From UBA11475 sp045593005 (GTDB lineage Bacteria; Bacillota; Clostridia; Christensenellales; Borkfalkiaceae), in contig JAZNVV010000045.1 in the NCBI GenBank assembly GCA_045593005.1, positions 1 to 29,415 of the forward strand: 29,415 nucleotides of DNA. The letters run 5' to 3'. A model generated the notes under the pieces. The model saw only the letters and a list, made by a program, of their open reading frames with translations, had not been told where the DNA came from and searched no databases. Positions 23,198-29,415 of the stretch are shown piece by piece. Made by a program: the position numbers and the translations under genes. How positions within the stretch are numbered: position 1 is the first letter of the stretch; each line of letters opens with the position of its first letter.

Positions 23198-24475
23198 TTA
23201 TTTTATAACCGTAAGTCCACCCATAAACGGTCTTAAAACTTCAGGAACGGTGATAGAACCGTCTGCATTTTGATATTGCTCGATAAGCGCTGGGAAAACA
23301 CGGCTCGTTGCCAAACCAGAACCGTTAAGCGTGTGAACAAATTGTGGCTTGCCGTTTTCATCACGATATTTGGTGTTGTTTCTTCTCGTCTGGTAATCTC
23401 TTGCGTTAGAAACAGAAGAAACTTCCTTATAAATGCCCATTGAAGGTATCCAAACTTCAATATCGTAAGTTCTTGACATTGCTGCAGAACAATCGCCTGC
23501 TGCAAGTTTACTCAATCTAAAATGAAGTCCTAATTTTTCCATAAGCGAACAAGCCTTGTTTACAAGTTCTTCAAACGCTTTAGGGCTATCTTCTGCCTTT
23601 GTGTATTGAACCATTTCAACCTTATTGAACTGGTGTCCTCTAATCATACCCCTTTCTTCCGAACGGTAAGAACCTGCCTCTTTACGATAGCAAGGCGTGT
23701 ATGCAAAAAATTTCATAGGGAGTTTATCACTATCAATGATTTCACCTGCATATAAATTAACAAGTGCCGTTTCAGCCGTTGGAAGCATAAAACGATTTTT
23801 CTTTCTATCTTCGTCAACGTCTAACCAGTAAACTTCGTCGGTAAATTTAGGGAACTGACCTGCGCCAAAACCTGCATTGTAATTGAGTTGGTGTGGTGGG
23901 AGAATAAATTCATAACCATCTTTTAAATGTTCTTGAACGAAGAAGTTTAAAAGAGCCCATTCAAGTTGCGCACCCAAGCCACGGTAAAGCCAAAAACCAC
24001 CACCGGAAAGCTTAACGCCCCTTTGATAATCTATAATACCCAAGTCAGTACAAAGGTCAACGTGGTTTTTAATGTCAAAGTCAAATTCAGGCTTGTTTCC
24101 GAATTCTTTAACTACTGCGTTATTTTCCTTTTCGCCAGGAAGTAAATCTTCGTCTGGAAGATTAGGTAAACAAGCAACAAAATTGAAGATTTTTTCTTGA
24201 AGTTCTTCAACAGCCTTGTCGCATTCTGAAATCTTTTCGCCAAGTTTTTTCATCTCGGCAAAAATATGATCAACCGGCTGACCTGCTTTTTTAAGTTTTG
24301 GAATTTCTGCTGAAACTTTATTCTTTTCGGCTTTAAGTTTTTCAACTTCCGAAATTGCTTGACGACGTGATGCGTCCCAAGATAAAAGTTCGGTAAAATC
24401 TATATCATACCCTTTATTTTTTAGAAGAGTGGAAACCTTTTGAGGATTTTCCTGAATCATTTTAATGTCTAACAT
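23198..24475 (-). CDS. serS: Seryl-tRNA synthetase
   Basis: Class II synthetase that charges tRNA-Ser, 425 residues. Residues 1-110 form the long helical arm that holds the tRNA, rich in Lys and Glu. The catalytic domain has the serine-binding TAE at 233-235, motif 2 from about 258 to 285 (CYRKEAGSYRSEERGMIRG), and motif 3 with NGSGLATSR at 384-392. Motif 2 has SEERGMIRGHQF rather than the GRDTRGLIRQHQF of Bacillus-type enzymes, so it belongs to a different bacterial subgroup. AGGAG precedes the ATG. The promoter lies only about 30 bases before the start codon, leaving no room for a T-box leader. Confidence 0.97.
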   Translation of the reverse strand: MLDIKMIQENPQKVSTLLKNKGYDIDFTELLSWDASRRQAISEVEKLKAEKNKVSAEIPKLKKAGQPVDHIFAEMKKLGEKISECDKAVEELQEKIFNFVACLPNLPDEDLLPGEKENNAVVKEFGNKPEFDFDIKNHVDLCTDLGIIDYQRGVKLSGGGFWLYRGLGAQLEWALLNFFVQEHLKDGYEFILPPHQLNYNAGFGAGQFPKFTDEVYWLDVDEDRKKNRFMLPTAETALVNLYAGEIIDSDKLPMKFFAYTPCYRKEAGSYRSEERGMIRGHQFNKVEMVQYTKAEDSPKAFEELVNKACSLMEKLGLHFRLSKLAAGDCSAAMSRTYDIEVWIPSMGIYKEVSSVSNARDYQTRRNNTKYRDENGKPQFVHTLNGSGLATSRVFPALIEQYQNADGSITVPEVLRPFMGGLTVIK

Positions 24476-24505
24476 AATTATTCTCCTACTGTTGTTTGCT
24501 ATGTT

Positions 24506-24534
24506 ATTATATAACTTATCTGCTTAAAAATCAA
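24506..24534 (-). promoter_or_regulatory. Promoter of serS
   Basis: On the minus strand TTGATT (complement of 24529-24534), a 17-bp spacer and TATAAT (complement of 24506-24511). The leader is very short. Confidence 0.72.
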
Positions 24535-24661
24535 TATTTTTAAGCCCGTTTTCTTTTGTTTTAGCAAACTTTAAAGCGATTGACTGATTTTTTTGTTAAT
24601 TTGTAGCATTTATTAATGAAAAAAATTTTCATAATTAAAAAAATCATACGGTTTATTTTAC

Positions 24662-24690
24662 TTGATAAAAAAGAAAGTTTTTGATATTAT
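24662..24690 (+). promoter_or_regulatory. Promoter of the DeoR-family regulator
   Basis: TTGATA at 24662-24667, a 17-bp spacer and TATTAT at 24685-24690; transcription would start near 24697, giving a leader of about 110 nt. Confidence 0.72.
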
Positions 24691-24722
24691 TATCTTTAAG
24701 GAAAGTTTAAAATAATATGTTT

Positions 24723-24757
24723 CAAAATTACCAGCGTAAATCACGTAATTTTGCTGG
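24723..24757 (+). promoter_or_regulatory. Overlapping inverted repeats in the leader of the DeoR-family gene
   Basis: CAAAATTAC (24723-24731) can pair with GTAATTTTG (24745-24753), nine perfect pairs. CCAGC (24731-24735) can pair with GCTGG (24753-24757). The two pairings cross, so they exclude each other in a simple fold. This may be a self-bound operator or a leader switch; neither is shown. Confidence 0.45.
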
Positions 24758-24805
24758 GTACGACACAAAATGGACAATACTTTAAGTAGTAATTAGGAGT
24801 GTATT

Positions 24806-25567
24806 ATGAAAAAAACTCGTTTAGAACAAATTAAGGAAATTATCGAAAAGTACGGCAAAGTGACTTATGAATCACTTAAATCACTTCTTCCTAACGTTTC
24901 GCTTATGACTTTAAGGCGCGACATTATCACACTTGAAGAACAAGGCTACCTTTTAAGGGTTAGAGGGGGCGCTGTTTCGATTGACGAAATTACTAAAAAA
25001 ACAGAACAAGAATTTGTCAAAAGATTTTCCGATAACGTGCAAGAAAAAAAGGAAATTGCTGAAAAGACCATTAAACTTATTTCGCCAAAAAGTTGCATCT
25101 TTATTGACAGTGGTTCAACAACGTTGCATTTTGCAAAAGAACTTCCTAACCAAAGTTATTACATTGTAACTAACGCTCTTAACGTTGCTACCGAGGTTTT
25201 GAGGAAAAACCTTCCGACCGTTGCTTTATTAGGTGGCGACGTAAATAGAAACAATCTTGTTACGATAGGTCGTTCAAGCCTTGACTTTTTAAAGACTATC
25301 AATATTGAAATTGCTATTATGACGGCGACTGGGTTTACTCCTGAAAAGGGCTGTTTCACTTGTGGCTCTCAAGACGAAATGGAAATTAAACGCGCAGTTA
25401 TTGAAGGCGCTAGTAAAGTAATTATGCTTTTAGATAGTTCAAAAGTAGACAAAAACACACCTTACACTTTTTGCAAGTTAGACAAAATCAACTACCTTGT
25501 GGTTGATAAAAACTTCCCTTCTGCTCTAAAGGCTAAAATTGAGTCGATGGGTGTAACGGTAGTATAA
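24806..25567 (+). CDS. DeoR/GlpR family transcriptional regulator
   Basis: Repressor-type protein of 253 residues. The N-terminal winged helix-turn-helix (1-57) includes SLMTLRRDIITLEEQGYLLR and ends RVRGGAV, the family signature. The C-terminal sugar-phosphate sensing domain has FIDSGSTTLHFA near 98-109, GGDVNRNNLVTIG, and CFTCGSQDEMEIKRA, ending in a DSSKVDKNTPY segment. Ligands of the family are usually phosphorylated sugars or nucleosides; no sugar operon is nearby, so the target is unknown and it may control itself through the dyads in its own leader. AGGAG precedes the ATG. It is followed by a repeat copy and cysE. Confidence 0.92.
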   Translation: MKKTRLEQIKEIIEKYGKVTYESLKSLLPNVSLMTLRRDIITLEEQGYLLRVRGGAVSIDEITKKTEQEFVKRFSDNVQEKKEIAEKTIKLISPKSCIFIDSGSTTLHFAKELPNQSYYIVTNALNVATEVLRKNLPTVALLGGDVNRNNLVTIGRSSLDFLKTINIEIAIMTATGFTPEKGCFTCGSQDEMEIKRAVIEGASKVIMLLDSSKVDKNTPYTFCKLDKINYLVVDKNFPSALKAKIESMGVTVV

Positions 25568-25570
25568 AAC

Positions 25571-25609
25571 GGCGCTGTTTTGCACCAACGGTTGCGCAAA
25601 ACACGTCCA
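25571..25609 (+). repeat. Intergenic repeat family, copy 3
   Basis: Has the core CAACGGTTGCGCAAAACACG and an 8-bp inverted repeat TGTTTTGC/GCAAAACA (25576-25583 with 25596-25603). It shares 21 of 23 core bases with copy 4. It fills the gap between the DeoR-family stop and the cysE ribosome site. Confidence 0.7.
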
Positions 25610-25625
25610 TATTTAAGGATTTATC

Positions 25626-26270
25626 ATGTTCAAAAACTTACGCAAAGACATTAATTTTGCCAAACAATGCGATCCTGCCGCAAGAAATAAGTTTGAAATT
25701 TGGCTTACTTATTCCGGCGTAAAGGCGCTCTCTTGGCACAGAGTTGCAAACTTCTTTTACAGAATAAAACTTAAACTTATAGCTCGCATTTTAAGTCAAT
25801 GGGCAAAGTTTTTTACCGGCATTGAAATTCACCCTGCTGCAAAGATTGCAGGTGGGGTATTTATCGACCACGGCGCAGGCACGGTTATAGGTGAAACGGC
25901 TGAAATTGAAGAGGGCGTTATCATTTATCAATGCGTAACGCTTGGTGGCTCGGGTAAAGAATCGGGCAAGCGTCACCCTACCGTTAAAAAGGGTGCTGTA
26001 ATTTCGGCAGGTGCAAAAGTGCTTGGTGGTTTCACCGTCGGCGAATATGCTAAAATAGGCGCAGGCGCAGTCGTATTAAAGGAAGTTCCTGCATACGCAA
26101 CGGTAGTTGGCGTGCCTGGCAAAATAGTAAAAATTAACGGTGAAAAGGTGCAATCTTTAACGCAGGAAAAGGAAGACCCTGTTCAAGATGCAATTTGCCA
26201 GTTGCGCAGTAAAGTTTATGAGCTTGAACAGGAAATTTGTAAACTTAAAAGCGAAAATAAGGCTGACTGA
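25626..26270 (+). CDS. cysE: Serine O-acetyltransferase
   Basis: Makes O-acetylserine from serine and acetyl-CoA, the first step of cysteine synthesis. The 214-residue protein has a helical N-terminal part and a left-handed beta-helix of hexapeptide repeats from about residue 65. Catalytic Asp81-His82 are in FIDHGAGTVIGETA, His69 in IEIHPAA, and GKRHPTV is the substrate loop. VGVPGKIV closes the helix. The C-terminus (about 178-214) is a charged probable coiled coil; long tails in this family can be involved in cysteine inhibition or in holding O-acetylserine sulfhydrylase. AAGGA precedes the ATG. The cysE-cysS order is conserved in Firmicutes. Confidence 0.95.
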   Translation: MFKNLRKDINFAKQCDPAARNKFEIWLTYSGVKALSWHRVANFFYRIKLKLIARILSQWAKFFTGIEIHPAAKIAGGVFIDHGAGTVIGETAEIEEGVIIYQCVTLGGSGKESGKRHPTVKKGAVISAGAKVLGGFTVGEYAKIGAGAVVLKEVPAYATVVGVPGKIVKINGEKVQSLTQEKEDPVQDAICQLRSKVYELEQEICKLKSENKAD

Positions 26271-26313
26271 TTTAATATCAAATAATTAGCAAAACATATA
26301 ATTAGGTATTTTT

Positions 26314-27702
26314 ATGAAAATATACAACACTTTAACTAAAACAAAAGAAGAATTTATCCCTATAAACGGCAACAAAGTTAGTATGTACGCTTGTGGCATA
26401 ACCGTTTCGGGCGAAGCGCATATAGGCCACGCTTACCAAGCGCTTATTTACGATATTATGCGTAAATTTTTAGTTAAGCAGGGCTACGACGTAACTTATG
26501 CAAGGAATTATACCGACGTGGACGATAAAATTATCGCTAAATCACACGAAACGGGCATTCCTGCCGACGCTTACGCTAAAATGATGATTAAAAAAATCGA
26601 CGCCGTTATGGCAAAACTTAAAGTCGATAACCCTGATATTTGGCTTAAAGCGACGGAAAATATTCAAAATATAATTGACTTCGTTTCAACTCTTATAGAA
26701 AAGGGGCACGCTTACCCTACCGAAAATGGCGACGTTTACTTTGACGTTGAAAGTTTTCCAGGGTACGGCAAATTATCTAACAGAAATTTAGAGGACGCAT
26801 TAAACGGCGTGCGTATTGACAACGACGAAAGCAAGCGTTCCCCACTAGACTTTGCTCTTTGGAAGTCTGCTAAAGAGGGCGAAATTTGTTGGGATTCGCC
26901 TTGGGGCAAAGGTAGACCTGGTTGGCATATCGAATGTTCGGCTATGAACAAGGCTGCGTTTGGCGACAGCGTCGATATCCACGGTGGTGGTAGAGATTTA
27001 ATATTCCCTCATCACGAAAACGAAATTGCTCAAACGGAAGCACTTACCGGCAAACAGTTCGTTAAATACTGGACACACAACGGTCTTATTAAAGTGAACG
27101 GTCAAAAAATGAGCAAATCTTTGGGCAACAGCGTAGTTTTAACCGACCTATTAAACAAATATTCGGAAGAAACCATTAAGTTTGCTCTTTTATCGACAAA
27201 CTATAAAAACGATATTAATATTACGGACGACCTTTTCCCTGAAGCAGAAAAACATCTCTGCGATTTCTATAAGACGATTTTGGCTGTTCAAGATAGTGGT
27301 TTGACCTCCGACGAACTTTCGCCTGAAATTGACAAAGAGTTTGACGACGCTATGAGCGACGACTTTAACACGGCTCTTGCACTTTCTAATCTTTTTGGAT
27401 ACTTCAAGAAGATAAAGGCAAAACTTGCTAACGGCGACGCTAAAGCCGTTGCTGACGTCAATCAAATTATAAAGACTTATTCTCTTTTAGGTCTTTTTGA
27501 TACTGATGCAAAAACCTTCCTTTCTAAATACGCTAAACCGACCTCTGACGTCCCTGCAGAAATTATTGCTATTGCCGACGAAAGAACTTTGGCAAGAAAG
27601 AATAAAGACTGGGCAAAGTCGGACGAACTCCGTGATAAACTTTTAAGTTTGGGCTACGTTGTTAAAGACACCAGGGACGGCTATACTTTGGAACAAAAAT
27701 AA
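26314..27702 (+). CDS. cysS: Cysteinyl-tRNA synthetase
   Basis: Class I synthetase that charges tRNA-Cys, 462 residues. The HIGH motif is HIGH at 36-39; KMSKS lies near 265 in GQKMSKSLGN. The zinc site that reads cysteine uses Cys27 in YACGIT, the Cys of WHIECSAM near 208, and the histidines of FPHHENEIAQ near 233-237. GGGRDLIFPHHENE is diagnostic. The ribosome site is weak (TTAGG), and the gene follows cysE by 43 nt, so they are probably cotranscribed. It is followed by a repeat copy and alaS. Confidence 0.97.
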   Translation: MKIYNTLTKTKEEFIPINGNKVSMYACGITVSGEAHIGHAYQALIYDIMRKFLVKQGYDVTYARNYTDVDDKIIAKSHETGIPADAYAKMMIKKIDAVMAKLKVDNPDIWLKATENIQNIIDFVSTLIEKGHAYPTENGDVYFDVESFPGYGKLSNRNLEDALNGVRIDNDESKRSPLDFALWKSAKEGEICWDSPWGKGRPGWHIECSAMNKAAFGDSVDIHGGGRDLIFPHHENEIAQTEALTGKQFVKYWTHNGLIKVNGQKMSKSLGNSVVLTDLLNKYSEETIKFALLSTNYKNDINITDDLFPEAEKHLCDFYKTILAVQDSGLTSDELSPEIDKEFDDAMSDDFNTALALSNLFGYFKKIKAKLANGDAKAVADVNQIIKTYSLLGLFDTDAKTFLSKYAKPTSDVPAEIIAIADERTLARKNKDWAKSDELRDKLLSLGYVVKDTRDGYTLEQK

Positions 27703-27718
27703 GTTTTTACAAGTTTTA

Positions 27719-27757
27719 GGCACGCTTTGACGGCAACGGTTGCTCAAAACACGACCA
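27719..27757 (+). repeat. Intergenic repeat family, copy 4
   Basis: Core CAACGGTTGCTCAAAACACG, two mismatches from copy 3 over 23 bases, with a T-rich left arm (GCTTTGAC) that pairs only in part. It lies between the cysS stop and the alaS ribosome site. Confidence 0.7.
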
Positions 27758-27793
27758 AAACATCTATTTAATAATAGGATTAAGGATTAGATT

Positions 27794-29415
27794 ATGATTA
27801 CTTCAAAAGAATTAAGAGAAAAATGGATTAAGTTTTACGAAAGCAAAGGCCACGTCAATATAGGCGCAGTATCGCTTATCGGCGACGGCACGACAGGCGT
27901 TATGTTTAACGTTGCAGGTATGCAACCACTTATGCCTTACCTTTTAGGGAAAAAACACACACAAGGCACACGTCTTTGCAACGTTCAAGGTTGTGTTAGA
28001 ACGGTTGATATTGATTCCGTTGGCGACGCTACTCACTTCACTTTCTTTGAAATGATGGGCAACTGGAGTTTGGGTGATTACTTTAAAAAAGAAAAAACGG
28101 CTTGGTCGTTTGAACTTTTAACGGAAGTTTTTGGTTTTGACAAGGATAAAATATGTTCAACAGTTTTTGAGGGCAACGAATCTGCTCCACGTGATGAAGA
28201 AACGGCTTCTTTACTTAAAAACCTTGGTATTAAGGAAGAAAACATTTTTTATTTAGACAAGTCAAACAACTGGTGGGAACTTGAAGGAACGGTTGGAACG
28301 CCTTGTGGCCCTGATAACGAGTGGTTCTATCCAAGACACGATAACCCTTGCTGTGATACTTGCGACGTCAACTGTTCGTGTGGTAGATACGTTGAAATCG
28401 GTAACGACGTTTATATGCAATACAAAAAACTTGAAGGTGGCAAGTACGAAGAACTTGAAAACAAATACGTTGACACGGGCTTCGGGCTTGATAGACTTTT
28501 ACTCTTTTTAAACGGCTTAACCGACGGTTATAAAACAGACCTTTTCGACGGGGCAATAAAGTATTTAGAGGAAGTTTCAGGCAAGGTTTACGACGAGGAT
28601 GCCGACGCAAGAAAGGCTATGCGTATTATTGCAGACCATACTAGAACTTCGGTAATGCTTATAGGCGATAAAAACGGCATTACCCCATCAAACACGGGCG
28701 CAGGCTACATTTTAAGACGACTTATGCGCCGTGCTATTAGATACTGCAAAAATCTTGAAATCGACGCAATAGGCGCAATGGTGGGCGTTGCTAAAATCTT
28801 TATTGAAAAGATTTATGACGAAGCATATCCACTTTTAGTTGAAAAAGAAGACTATATTATAGAACAAATTACGGCTGAAATTAAAAAGTTTGAAGCAACC
28901 CTTGCCCTTGGTCTTAAAGAATTTGATAAATGTGTAAACGGCATAATTAGAAAGAACGAGTTTATGTCTGCAAAAGACCCTAACTACGTTAAAGAAACAA
29001 TTATCAACGGCAAACAAGCATTTAGGCTTTACGATACGTTCGGCTATCCACTTGAACTTACCGTTGAACTTGCCGAAGAACGTGGCTTAACCGTCGACGT
29101 TGCAGGTTTTGACATAGCATTTAAAGAACATCAAGAAAAATCAAAAGCGCAAGCCGTTGCTGCAAAAGGTGGTCTTACTGAACAAAATGAAATTACTGCT
29201 AGATACCACACAGCCACGCACATTATGCTTGCAGGTTTAAGAAAAATGTTTGGCACAAAAACGGAACAAAAGGGCTCTAACATCAACGAACAACGTATGC
29301 GTTTTGACTTCAACTGCGACCATAAAATGACGGAAGAAGAACTTGCCGAACTTGAAAAATTTGTAAACGACGTAATTGACGCAAAAATTGACGTCGTTAA
29401 AACGGAACTTCCTTA
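27794..29415 (+). CDS. alaS: Alanyl-tRNA synthetase, 5' part (cut by window end)
   Basis: Class II synthetase for tRNA-Ala; 540 codons are present with no stop before the window ends. FESKGH-like FYESKGH opens the catalytic domain; HFTFFEMMGNWSLGDYFKKE near 81-100 is motif 2, GTPCGPDNEWFY is near the active site, and GFGLDRLL is motif 3. HTATHIM near 471-477 begins the editing domain with its zinc histidines. Instead of the common EIWNLVFMQ the protein has a cysteine-rich segment, CCDTCDVNCSCGRYVEIGN, near 185-203. That and the sequence overall recall the shorter AlaRS subtype without the C-terminal C-Ala domain; the true length cannot be seen here. The start has AAGGATT upstream. No promoter of its own was found. 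Confidence 0.93.
   Translation, partial: MITSKELREKWIKFYESKGHVNIGAVSLIGDGTTGVMFNVAGMQPLMPYLLGKKHTQGTRLCNVQGCVRTVDIDSVGDATHFTFFEMMGNWSLGDYFKKEKTAWSFELLTEVFGFDKDKICSTVFEGNESAPRDEETASLLKNLGIKEENIFYLDKSNNWWELEGTVGTPCGPDNEWFYPRHDNPCCDTCDVNCSCGRYVEIGNDVYMQYKKLEGGKYEELENKYVDTGFGLDRLLLFLNGLTDGYKTDLFDGAIKYLEEVSGKVYDEDADARKAMRIIADHTRTSVMLIGDKNGITPSNTGAGYILRRLMRRAIRYCKNLEIDAIGAMVGVAKIFIEKIYDEAYPLLVEKEDYIIEQITAEIKKFEATLALGLKEFDKCVNGIIRKNEFMSAKDPNYVKETIINGKQAFRLYDTFGYPLELTVELAEERGLTVDVAGFDIAFKEHQEKSKAQAVAAKGGLTEQNEITARYHTATHIMLAGLRKMFGTKTEQKGSNINEQRMRFDFNCDHKMTEEELAELEKFVNDVIDAKIDVVKTELP

Larger units (their letters stand above)
24476..24805. other. Divergent intergenic region between serS and the DeoR-family gene
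   Basis: These 330 bp contain the leftward serS promoter, an AT-rich middle, the rightward promoter at 24662-24690 and a structured leader (24723-24757). No gene is seen. Confidence 0.6.

Noticed and set aside
24476..24505. T-box leader before serS
   Set aside because: The promoter lies about 30 bases from the start codon, leaving no room for the specifier and antiterminator stems.
24723..24757. H-type pseudoknot riboswitch in the DeoR-family leader
   Set aside because: The crossing stems leave no loop bases to span the 9-bp stem, so a stable pseudoknot is unlikely; kept only as alternative folds or an operator.
1..29415. CRISPR arrays, tRNA or rRNA genes, insertion sequences, prophage
   Set aside because: No regularly spaced repeats, no cloverleaf with a TTCGA arm, no transposase or phage protein in any frame.

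Overview
This is a low-GC, AT-rich chromosomal segment from an anaerobic Gram-positive bacterium, most likely an uncultured member of the Clostridia. The evidence is a pyruvate:ferredoxin oxidoreductase, an iron-sulfur L-serine dehydratase, class III CoA-transferases of the HadA/FldA type, a conserved Firmicutes gene string (ecfA1-ecfA2-ecfT-truA-rplM-rpsI) and strong AGGAG-type ribosome binding sites. I see no phage, transposase, CRISPR array, tRNA or rRNA. The closest named genus cannot be decided from the sequence.

Layout. 1-1250: single-chain L-serine dehydratase and a terminator. 1259-7176: an acyl-CoA island. A minus-strand half has thiolase, then CoA-transferase and a FabG/PhaB-like SDR; a plus-strand half has a second CoA-transferase and a 3-hydroxybutyryl-CoA dehydrogenase. 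The halves diverge from a 438-bp region with promoters and dyads. 7231-9442: an M20 peptidase and an unrecognised two-domain protein, convergent. 9554-11504: GTP-type PEP carboxykinase with its own promoter and terminator. 11505-11876: non-coding stretch with a perfect 31-bp direct repeat. 11877-16271: the ribosomal protein/truA/ECF-transporter string on the minus strand, with an L13-leader-like hairpin before rplM. 16484-20389: the large nifJ gene. 20390-24534: MATE transporter, DEAD-box helicase and serS on the minus strand. 24662-29415: DeoR-family regulator, cysE, cysS and a truncated alaS on the plus strand.

How it fits together. Serine dehydratase gives pyruvate, the PFOR turns pyruvate into acetyl-CoA and reduced ferredoxin, and thiolase plus two dehydrogenases of opposite expected stereochemistry can make (R)- and (S)-3-hydroxybutyryl-CoA. 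The CoA-transferases could swap CoA between these or other acyl groups and free acids. No crotonase, 2-hydroxyacyl-CoA dehydratase, acyl-CoA dehydrogenase or Etf gene lies in the window, so the route stops at the hydroxyacyl level here. PEP carboxykinase links C4 acids and PEP. CysE and CysS form a serine/cysteine pair.

The most unusual signals are non-coding: a family of about 40-bp intergenic repeats in four copies (near 8542, 20321, 25571 and 27719), the separate 31-bp direct repeat, dyads over the acyl-CoA promoter, and a swapped inverted-repeat arrangement in the leader of the DeoR-type gene. No wholly new multi-gene system is evident; the acyl-CoA island is the best candidate for unusual metabolism.
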